From: Paenibacillus woosongensis
Lineage (GTDB): Bacteria > Bacillota > Bacilli > Paenibacillales > Paenibacillaceae
Length of the DNA stretch: 64,000 nt
Direction: 5' to 3'
NCBI RefSeq assembly: GCF_009725165.1
Contig: NZ_WNZW01000011.1
Coordinates: 1-64,000, forward strand
Within the stretch, counting starts at the first letter, position 1, and every line of letters begins with the position of its first letter. Shown piece by piece: positions 34,165-40,929 of this stretch. The notes beneath the pieces were generated by a model. It saw only the letters and a list, made by a program, of their open reading frames with translations. It ran no database searches and had not been told where the DNA came from. Both the position numbers and the translations under genes were made by a program.

Positions 34165-34200
34165 AAAATAAATCGTGCTGCCAAAGCACGATTTATTTTT
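34165..34200 (+). terminator. terminator between copZ and copA
   Basis: AAATAAATCGTGCT pairs with AGCACGATTTATTT around a 6-base loop and ends in T5. No clear promoter is seen between it and copA, so copA probably depends on read-through, giving more chaperone than pump. Confidence 0.85.
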
Positions 34201-34275
34201 GAAACTGATTCATAATAAAAATTAAAGGTTGTAAGCAGGGTTTGGCTCATACATGACCATAAAGGAGTGAAAAGC

Positions 34276-36696
34276 ATGAGCGATAGCAAAGAGATCAATC
34301 TGCAGATTTCCGGCATGACCTGCGCGGCTTGTGCAGTAAGAATAGAGAAGGGTCTTAACAAGCTGGAGGGCGTAGAGGAGGCTAACGTGAATTTTGCCCT
34401 TGAAAAAACGAAAATCAAATATGACCCAAGTAAGACGGATGTAAGTAAGTTTCAACAAAAGGTTGAGTCATTAGGCTATAAAGTTGTGGCTGAAAAAGCA
34501 GAGTTTGATATATCCGGGATGACCTGCGCGGCATGTGCAGCTAGGATAGAGAAGCGGTTAAATAAACTGGATGGCGTTAACAAGGCGGCCGTAAACTTTG
34601 CCGTTGAAACAGCCCTTGTAGAATACAATCCAGATGAAGTATCCACTGCAGATATGATGGAGGCTATTAAAAAGCTGGGGTATTCTCTCATCCTGAAGGA
34701 GGAGAATGCTGAGAAAGGCGATCATAAGGAACGAGAAATCCTGCAGCAAAAGGGAAAGTTTATCTTTTCGGCTATTCTGGCCTTTCCGCTGCTATGGGCA
34801 ATGGTAAGCCATTTTGAGTTTACTTCCTTCATCTGGCTGCCGGAGATGTTCATGAACCCTTGGGTGCAGTTAGCGCTTGCCACACCGGTACAGTTCATAG
34901 TGGGGGGACAATTCTATATCGGTGCCTATAAAGCCTTGAGAAATAAAAGCGCCAATATGGATGTGCTGGTGGCTCTCGGCACGTCTGCGGCTTATTTTTA
35001 CAGTCTTTATTTGAGCTTTGCTTCCATCGGGTCGAACACCCATATGGTGGAGCTCTATTATGAAACAAGCGCCGTGCTCATCACTTTAATCATACTGGGG
35101 AAATTATTCGAAGCCAAGGCCAAGGGGCGGTCCTCTGAAGCCATCAAGAAACTAATGGGGCTGCAAGCCAAGACTGCCATAGTCTTTAGAGATGGCCAAG
35201 AAATAAGCATTCCCATTGAAGAAGTGCTGACCGGGGATATCGTATATGTTAAACCAGGCGAGAAGGTGCCTGTAGACGGCATTATTACTGAAGGCCGCTC
35301 CGCCCTGGACGAGTCGATGATCACCGGTGAAAGTATACCTGTCGATAAAACGATCGGCGACACGGTCATAGGCTCAACTATCAACAAAAACGGGTTTCTT
35401 AAAATCGAAGCAACAAAGGTTGGTAAGGATACAGCCTTGGCGCAGATCATAAAAGTAGTGGAGGAAGCCCAAGGTTCGAAGGCTCCGATCCAGCGTCTGG
35501 CCGATACGATTTCCGGAATATTTGTACCGATTGTCGTAGGCATAGCCATTGTCACTTTTATAATCTGGTATTTCTTTGCAACGCCCGGCAATTTTGCTGA
35601 ATCCTTGGAGAAGTTCATTGCCGTTCTCGTTATTGCTTGTCCTTGTGCCTTGGGGTTAGCCACTCCAACGTCCATTATGGCCGGTTCAGGCCGGGCTGCG
35701 GAGTACGGAATCCTATTTAAAGGCGGCGAGCACCTCGAGACCGCTCATCGGATCGATACGATTATTTTGGATAAAACAGGAACGATTACAAACGGCAAGC
35801 CAACGCTGACCGATGTCATTCTGGCTAATGAGTACAATGAATCGGAATTCTTGCGGCTTGTCGGGGCAGCTGAAAAAGGCTCAGAGCACCCGCTTGCCGA
35901 GGCCATTGTTGAGGGAATTAAAGAGAAGGGAATTCCGCTTGGGTCCTCCGAAAGCTTCGAAGCCATCCCAGGGTTCGGTATTCGATCGCGGGTAGAAGGG
36001 AAAGATTTATTCATAGGAACGCGCAGGCTTATGAAGAAACACAACATTTCAATTCCAGATGCCCATTTATCCCGGATGGAGGACTTGGAGAAGCAAGGGA
36101 AGACGGCGATGCTAGTGGCGGTAGACAACGAGTTTGCCGGAATCGTAGCTGTCGCGGATACCGTGAAGGATACCTCCAAGGAGGCGATTGCCCGCCTGAA
36201 AAAATTGGGGCTGGATGTAGTCATGATTACAGGCGACAATACGCAGACAGCCAAGGCTATTGCCCATCAGGTCGGGATTGACCATGTGATCGCCGAAGTT
36301 CTGCCGGAAGGAAAGGCAGAGGAAGTGAAGAAGCTTCAGCAGGCCGGGAAAAAGGTGGCTATGGTAGGCGACGGCATCAATGATGCTCCTGCTCTGGCAA
36401 CAGCCGATATCGGCATGGCTATCGGTACAGGAACAGATGTGGCGATGGAGGCAGCGGACATTACATTAATCCGCGGAGATTTGAACAGTATTGCCGATGC
36501 CATTTACATGAGTAAAATGACAATCCGGAATATTAAACAAAATCTGTTCTGGGCGCTCGCCTATAACAGCCTTGGGGTGCCGATTGCAGCACTAGGCTTC
36601 TTGGCTCCATGGGTTGCCGGGGCAGCCATGGCATTTAGCTCTGTATCTGTAGTTCTGAATGCCTTAAGATTGCAGCGGATCAAATTGATAGCTTAA
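34276..36696 (+). CDS. copA: copper-exporting P-type ATPase CopA
   Basis: This 806-residue P1B-1 ATPase exports Cu(I). It has two N-terminal metal-binding domains with 'GMTCAAC' (Cys16/19 and Cys84/87), the membrane copper site 'CPC' (~454-456) in 'VIACPCALGLATPT', phosphorylated Asp in 'DKTGT' (~499), 'SEHPLAEA' of the nucleotide domain and 'GDGINDAPAL'. C-terminal 'YN...' and 'MAFSSVSVVLNALRL' complete the P1B-1 signature. The ATG at 34276 follows AAAGGAG by 8 bases; a GTG 9 bases earlier touches it. Same regulon as copZ. Confidence 0.97.
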   Translation: MSDSKEINLQISGMTCAACAVRIEKGLNKLEGVEEANVNFALEKTKIKYDPSKTDVSKFQQKVESLGYKVVAEKAEFDISGMTCAACAARIEKRLNKLDGVNKAAVNFAVETALVEYNPDEVSTADMMEAIKKLGYSLILKEENAEKGDHKEREILQQKGKFIFSAILAFPLLWAMVSHFEFTSFIWLPEMFMNPWVQLALATPVQFIVGGQFYIGAYKALRNKSANMDVLVALGTSAAYFYSLYLSFASIGSNTHMVELYYETSAVLITLIILGKLFEAKAKGRSSEAIKKLMGLQAKTAIVFRDGQEISIPIEEVLTGDIVYVKPGEKVPVDGIITEGRSALDESMITGESIPVDKTIGDTVIGSTINKNGFLKIEATKVGKDTALAQIIKVVEEAQGSKAPIQRLADTISGIFVPIVVGIAIVTFIIWYFFATPGNFAESLEKFIAVLVIACPCALGLATPTSIMAGSGRAAEYGILFKGGEHLETAHRIDTIILDKTGTITNGKPTLTDVILANEYNESEFLRLVGAAEKGSEHPLAEAIVEGIKEKGIPLGSSESFEAIPGFGIRSRVEGKDLFIGTRRLMKKHNISIPDAHLSRMEDLEKQGKTAMLVAVDNEFAGIVAVADTVKDTSKEAIARLKKLGLDVVMITGDNTQTAKAIAHQVGIDHVIAEVLPEGKAEEVKKLQQAGKKVAMVGDGINDAPALATADIGMAIGTGTDVAMEAADITLIRGDLNSIADAIYMSKMTIRNIKQNLFWALAYNSLGVPIAALGFLAPWVAGAAMAFSSVSVVLNALRLQRIKLIA

Positions 36697-36716
36697 CAAG
36701 AAATGGGGGATAAGCC

Positions 36717-37532
36717 ATGAAGCCAAAGACGGTTCTATACTGGACTCTTTCCGCCGTCCTGTATCTGGGGATAGTAATCGGAGGGTACAGCATTTATGCT
36801 AGCGCCAGCACTTCATCTAATACCCATGAGATGAATGAAGTATCCGGTCATTCCGACATAAACGATCATGAGCATTCGTCGAACGGAACAGGTGCGGTTA
36901 GTGAAGTAAAAGTAAATGTCGGTTATCAAGATCATGTCATTACGATTGATTTGAAAGATGCCAACAATAGAGCGCCGCAATTGGAAATCAGCCATGAGAA
37001 GGTGATGCATCTTATTGTTGTAAGCGCAGATCTGGAGGATTATTATCACCTGCATCCAGCCGATCAAGGAAACGGGGTATTCACACAGGAGGCTGATTTG
37101 AAGGATAATTTATACAAAGTCTTTGTAGACATTAGCCCCAAGGATCTAGCTTACCAGGTTAGCCCTGTAGAAATGCATGTAGGTGAGCGTACCCCGCTTC
37201 ATGAAGGGAACCAGCTTCAAGCCGACACTGTAATGGAGAAAACGATTAACGATAAAACCGTCGAATTGAGGATCGATTCTCTAGCAGCCAATCACCCCAC
37301 TACGCTGACCTTTGTGAGCAAGGACGGAAAACCGGATCCTTACCTGGGCGCTCTGGGACATGTTGTTATTCTCGACGAGAAAGGAGAGCAGTTTATCCAC
37401 GTTCATCCAGCCTCTGCTGATGCAACAGTCTTTAACACGCAATTTAATCAGCCGGGCATCTATAAACTTTGGGCAGAGTTCAAATTTGGCGATCAGGTTA
37501 ACGCCTACCCGTTCGTTATCCAAGTAAAATAA
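36717..37532 (+). CDS. exported His/Met-rich protein of the copper operon, unknown function
   Basis: This 271-residue protein has a signal peptide or anchor ('VLYWTLSAVLYLGIVIGGYS') followed by a His/Met-rich stretch (~38-56, 'HEMNEVSGHSDINDHEHSS') of the kind that binds copper or silver. Two related beta-rich parts follow, each with His pairs ('YYHLHPAD' near 108 and 'FIHVHPAS' near 224). It starts 20 bp after copA behind GGGGGATAAGCC, so it is co-transcribed. An extracytoplasmic copper-binding role is inferred from content and position. Confidence 0.75.
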   Translation: MKPKTVLYWTLSAVLYLGIVIGGYSIYASASTSSNTHEMNEVSGHSDINDHEHSSNGTGAVSEVKVNVGYQDHVITIDLKDANNRAPQLEISHEKVMHLIVVSADLEDYYHLHPADQGNGVFTQEADLKDNLYKVFVDISPKDLAYQVSPVEMHVGERTPLHEGNQLQADTVMEKTINDKTVELRIDSLAANHPTTLTFVSKDGKPDPYLGALGHVVILDEKGEQFIHVHPASADATVFNTQFNQPGIYKLWAEFKFGDQVNAYPFVIQVK

Positions 37533-37568
37533 CCCGTAACGGGAGAAGCCATATTTGAGGATAGATTA

Positions 37569-37620
37569 GAAAAACGCAAATGGCAGGAGCTGCTCGACCC
37601 CTGCCATTTGCGTTTTTTCT
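37569..37620. terminator. terminator of the copper operon (bidirectional)
   Basis: AAAACGCAAATGGCAG pairs with CTGCCATTTGCGTTTT around a 14-base loop, followed by a T-tract; also usable by the convergent CDF gene. Confidence 0.88.
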
Positions 37621-37626
37621 TTGCTT

Positions 37627-38607
37627 TTAATGCGGATGAGCATGCGCATGGGCATTTGGCGTATCCGCTTTGGTGGTGCAAAAAATGGAGTTTTCATGAT
37701 TATGCTTTTCCGATTCGGCCTGCAAGGTCACGTGCCTAATCTCTTTATGCTCTAAAAGATGTTCAATTTTTTGCAAAATGGCTTCTGTCTCATAAATGGT
37801 CTTGTCTCCGTCGACCACGATATGGGCTGTAAGAGCATTCAGGCTGCTTGTAATTGACCAAATATGAACATCGTGAACTCCCTTTACTCCGTCTACCTGT
37901 TGAATAGTATCGGTAATCTCATTTAAATTTACATTTTGTGGCGTCCCTTCCATGAGGACATGCAAGGACGATTTAGTAACAAAGTATCCGCTTCGCAATA
38001 CAAGGGCAGCTACGATCACACTAGCCAGCGGGTCCGCCCAGCCCCAGCCGAAGAAAATCATCAGCAAGGCCGCGGCAATGGCGCCAACTGAACCAAGCAT
38101 ATCGCTGATGACGTGTAAAAAGGCGCCGCGCATATTCAAGTTGTTCTCCGTGTCGCCTCCGCGCATCATAATCCACGCGACCAGTATGTTGATCAGCAAA
38201 CCGATAATACTAATAATCAGCATACCTGTGGTGGCAACCTCTGGAGGATGACTAAAGCGCTGGATGGCTTCATAAAAAATATATACCGAAATGCCAATTA
38301 ACGTTATGCCGTTAAGGGAGGCAGCCAAAATTTCGAAACGTCTATAACCGTACGTTTTTCCTGTGTTTACAGCCTTTTCTCCGAACCAGAAGGCCAATAA
38401 AGCAATGGCTAGAGCAATGGAATCGGATAGCATATGACCGGCATCGGAGAGCAAGGCTAAGCTATTGGTAACCATGCCGCCAACGGCCTCTACGATCATA
38501 TAGAGGGTAATGATGAGGAATGAAAAAAACAGTGTTTTCTTATTATTGGTGTGAACATGGCTATGCCCAGCATCGTGACTGTGGCCGTGGTTATGGTGTT
38601 CAGACAT
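37627..38607 (-). CDS. CzcD-like cation diffusion facilitator (Zn/Cd/Co efflux)
   Basis: This 326-residue CDF exporter has a His-rich N-terminus ('HHNHGHSHDAGHSHVH') and a His-rich tail, six membrane segments, the metal-site HxxxD/DxxxD motifs ('LLSDAGHMLSDS' in TM2, 'HVISDMLGSVG' in TM5) and a cytoplasmic C-terminal domain ('VHDVHIWSI'). It exchanges Zn2+ or similar metals for H+. The gene diverges from an ArsR-type repressor with a CzrA-like operator between them. Confidence 0.94.
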   Translation of the reverse strand: MSEHHNHGHSHDAGHSHVHTNNKKTLFFSFLIITLYMIVEAVGGMVTNSLALLSDAGHMLSDSIALAIALLAFWFGEKAVNTGKTYGYRRFEILAASLNGITLIGISVYIFYEAIQRFSHPPEVATTGMLIISIIGLLINILVAWIMMRGGDTENNLNMRGAFLHVISDMLGSVGAIAAALLMIFFGWGWADPLASVIVAALVLRSGYFVTKSSLHVLMEGTPQNVNLNEITDTIQQVDGVKGVHDVHIWSITSSLNALTAHIVVDGDKTIYETEAILQKIEHLLEHKEIRHVTLQAESEKHNHENSIFCTTKADTPNAHAHAHPH

Positions 38608-38632
38608 ATTCGACAGCTCCTTTCATGAATTA

Positions 38633-38656
38633 ACATATGATCACTTGTTCATATGT
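38633..38656. promoter_or_regulatory. ArsR/CzrA-type operator
   Basis: Half sites ACATATGATCAC and TTGTTCATATGT form a 12-2-free-12 imperfect palindrome (10 of 12 positions match), the pattern of CzrA/CadC-family operators. It lies 25 bp upstream of the CDF start codon and about 100 bp from the arsR start. Confidence 0.75.
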
Positions 38657-38758
38657 TCTATTATCTTTATTAATATCATGTTCAAAAACGAATGTCAACC
38701 AAGTTTCTATTTTTGGAAGCAGAATATATAATAAGCCCTATAGGCGGTGATTGAATAA

Positions 38759-39130
38759 ATGGACAAACCCGTTAAAACAATTAATAAATACGATGCGGCC
38801 TGCCCGGAAGAAGAGGCGAATCTGCAAACTCTGCGCACTTCTCTTATGGATCAGGAGACCTCTTCGGAGATGGCCAACTGGTTCAAGACCTTTAGTGACC
38901 CTACTCGTCTTCGTATTATGGATGCGCTGCTGAAAAAGGAATTATGCGTGCAGGATCTCACGGTTCTTCTCGACATGGGGCAATCGGCCATTTCCCACCA
39001 ACTGAGAACACTCCGCAACATGCGAATTGTTAAGAGGCGGAAGGCAGGCAAGACGGTGTTTTATTCCCTGGACGATGAGCATATCGAGCAGATTTTTCTG
39101 CAAACGCTCCAGCATATTAAACACGGCTAG
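38759..39130 (+). CDS. ArsR-family metal-sensing repressor (CzrA-like)
   Basis: This 123-residue winged-helix repressor has 'LLDMGQSAISHQLRTLRNMR' as recognition region. The C-terminal helix carries Asp, His, His and His in 'SLDDEHIEQIFLQTLQHIKH', matching the alpha-5 zinc site of CzrA. The alpha-3 'ELCVQDL' keeps only the first Cys of CadC's 'CVC', so the alpha-3N site is probably not functional. It should repress the divergent CDF exporter gene and itself until Zn/Co/Cd rises. GGCGGTGATTGAATAA precedes the ATG. Confidence 0.9.
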   Translation: MDKPVKTINKYDAACPEEEANLQTLRTSLMDQETSSEMANWFKTFSDPTRLRIMDALLKKELCVQDLTVLLDMGQSAISHQLRTLRNMRIVKRRKAGKTVFYSLDDEHIEQIFLQTLQHIKHG

Positions 39131-39195
39131 CTCATTTTTTCGGATGCACTGTGGGCATTCCTGTGAAAAGCTTGCTTTAACATATATGTAAAGTA

Positions 39196-39230
39196 CAAAA
39201 GCTGCTGGATGCTGTTTCAGCAGTTTTTTA
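39196..39230 (+). terminator. terminator after arsR
   Basis: AAAAGCTGCT pairs imperfectly with AGCAGTTTTTT, with a T-tract, just before the next promoter. Confidence 0.65.
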
Positions 39231-39237
39231 TGCCTCG

Positions 39238-39266
39238 TTGAATACCCACCGGGGGTATGTTATTAT
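39238..39266 (+). promoter_or_regulatory. promoter with a second CsoR-type operator
   Basis: TTGAAT (39238-39243) and TATTAT (39261-39266), 17 bp apart, surround ATACCCACCGGGGGTATG. It has the same design as the copZ promoter and differs from it mainly at the centre of the box, so the following gene probably belongs to a CsoR or CstR regulon. Confidence 0.8.
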
Positions 39267-39292
39267 TGTTAAATGAGAAGGAGGGAAAGGGT

Positions 39293-39928
39293 ATGGAGAA
39301 TTCGAATGTTAAGATAGCCATTAATGGCGGCATAGGATTCGGTTCAAAATTGAATGCAAAACAGCTGGCTGTTATTACCAAATACATGCATGAAAATGAC
39401 GAATTAGAGTTAACCACTTTTCAGCAATTATATATTACGGTGCCTGAAAGCGATGTAGCGATGCTCAAGGAGGAGTTCGAGCAGGTTGGACTTGCGTGCT
39501 ATCCTGTTGGAAACTTTGTAAAAAGCTTAAGGACCTGCAATTTTTGTAAAGGAGCCGAGGAAGAAGGCATGCCGGTAGCCGTCGAGCTGAATAGAAGATT
39601 GGCGGGCAGGCCAGTCCCTTTTACGCTTCGTCCGGCGTATACAGGCTGTCCTATTGGGTGCGGTGAGCCTTTAATTCATGATATAGGCGTAATGAAGGTC
39701 AGAGGCGGGTACAATCTTTATATTGGCGGCAAATCCAAGGGGGCAGATGCCAGGGGCGGTGTTTTGCTCTTGGAAGAGGCGACGCCAGAGGAGCTGTATG
39801 GTGCTGTTGAACAAATCATTGAAATCTATTCGGGGCAGGGTAAAAGAAGAGAGCCCTTTGCCAAGTTCGTGGACCGGTACGGATTTGAAAATATATGCCA
39901 TGCAATCACAGGTTCAAGTCCCCAGTAA
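39293..39928 (+). CDS. small sulfite/nitrite reductase-like siroheme/Fe-S protein
   Basis: This 211-residue cytoplasmic protein has an N-terminal nitrite/sulfite reductase ferredoxin-like half domain (~10-75, 'KLNAKQLAVITKYMHENDEL'). A reduced siroheme/[4Fe-4S] domain follows with Cys82, Cys85 ('TCNFC') and Cys119, Cys123 ('TGCPIGC'). Full reductases are about 570 residues with C-x5-C and C-x3-C; here the first pair is C-x2-C and half of the enzyme is absent, as in small Dsr-like proteins of unknown role. AAGGAGGGAAAGGGT precedes the ATG. It stands alone behind a CsoR-type operator. The reaction is unknown. Confidence 0.75.
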   Translation: MENSNVKIAINGGIGFGSKLNAKQLAVITKYMHENDELELTTFQQLYITVPESDVAMLKEEFEQVGLACYPVGNFVKSLRTCNFCKGAEEEGMPVAVELNRRLAGRPVPFTLRPAYTGCPIGCGEPLIHDIGVMKVRGGYNLYIGGKSKGADARGGVLLLEEATPEELYGAVEQIIEIYSGQGKRREPFAKFVDRYGFENICHAITGSSPQ

Positions 39929-39941
39929 TTGGGGACTTTTT
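39917..39941 (+). terminator. terminator overlapping the stop codon
   Basis: AGTCCCC (39917-39923) and GGGGACT (39931-39937) form the stem; the TAA stop of the preceding gene lies in the loop, followed by TTTTT. Confidence 0.85.
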
Positions 39942-40101
39942 ACGCTGCGGTTTGAATTTTATTGAAGATGAGCATGGTACAATAAACGGGCAGACAGAGG
40001 TCCAATCATGACTTGGGGAAGTTTCTACGGAAAGATGGCTTTTCAAGCTGTTTGGGGTAATGATAAGTTTATAGACAGGTAGAAGGGAGTTACGTATTAA
40101 A

Positions 40102-40929
40102 ATGTCAACCGATCATACTCAGAAGCAAATTACTGAAGCATTACACGTCAAGCCGAGCATCGATGTACAAGCGGAAATCCGCAGCCGGATCGACTTTTTA
40201 AAAGCTTATTGCAAAAAGGCCGGTGCGAAAGGTTATGTTCTAGGCATTAGCGGAGGCCAGGACTCCACACTGGCCGGCCGGCTGGCGCAATTGGCGGTAG
40301 AGGAGCTCCGTGCCGAGGGGTACGAGGCGACATTCTATGCGGTGCGCCTGCCTTATGGGGTGCAGAAGGATGAAGCCGACGCCGTGGCGGCCATGGAATT
40401 CATTCAGGCGGACCGGGAATTCGTCGTAAACATTCAGGAGCCTGTCTTGGCTTTGGCTAACGTGGTAGAACAGAGCACCGGCCAAAAATTATCCGATTTC
40501 AATAAAGGCAACGCCAAAGCACGCATGCGCATGATCGTCCAGTATGCGATCGGTGGAGAGACCGGCTGCCTGGTTGTAGGTACGGATCATGCCGCTGAAT
40601 CGGTCACGGGCTTTTTTACGAAGTTCGGTGACGGGGGGGCTGACGTGCTGCCGCTGGCCGGACTGACCAAGGGGCAAGGACGCGAGCTTCTGATGGAGCT
40701 CAAGGCAGCTGAACAGCTCTATCTGAAAATACCGACGGCCGATCTGCTGGATGACAAACCTCTGCAATCCGACGAAACTGAGCTCGGCATCTCCTACGAG
40801 GTGCTGGATCAATATTTGACGGGAAATGCCGTTGATCCCCAAAACCAAGCAAGCATCGAGAAGCGGTATGCCGTTTCAAGGCATAAGCGGGAGCTGCCGG
40901 CCACGCCTTTCGATACGTGGTGGAAATAG
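40102..40929 (+). CDS. nadE: ammonia-dependent NAD+ synthetase
   Basis: This 275-residue enzyme amidates nicotinic acid adenine dinucleotide with ammonia and ATP in the last step of NAD synthesis. The N-type ATP pyrophosphatase loop 'GISGGQDST' (~48-56), '[10 protein letters not shown]' and '[20 protein letters not shown]' are family signatures. There is no glutaminase domain, so it uses free ammonia. AGAAGGGAG precedes the ATG at a slightly long distance. The helicase gene starts directly after its stop codon. The NAD kinase gene is about 7 kb away. Confidence 0.96.
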   Translation: MSTDHTQKQITEALHVKPSIDVQAEIRSRIDFLKAYCKKAGAKGYVLGISGGQDSTLAGRLAQLAVEELRAEGYEATFYAVRLPYGVQKDEADAVAAMEFIQADREFVVNIQEPVLALANVVEQSTGQKLSDFNKGNAKARMRMIVQYAIGGETGCLVVGTDHAAESVTGFFTKFGDGGADVLPLAGLTKGQGRELLMELKAAEQLYLKIPTADLLDDKPLQSDETELGISYEVLDQYLTGNAVDPQNQASIEKRYAVSRHKRELPATPFDTWWK

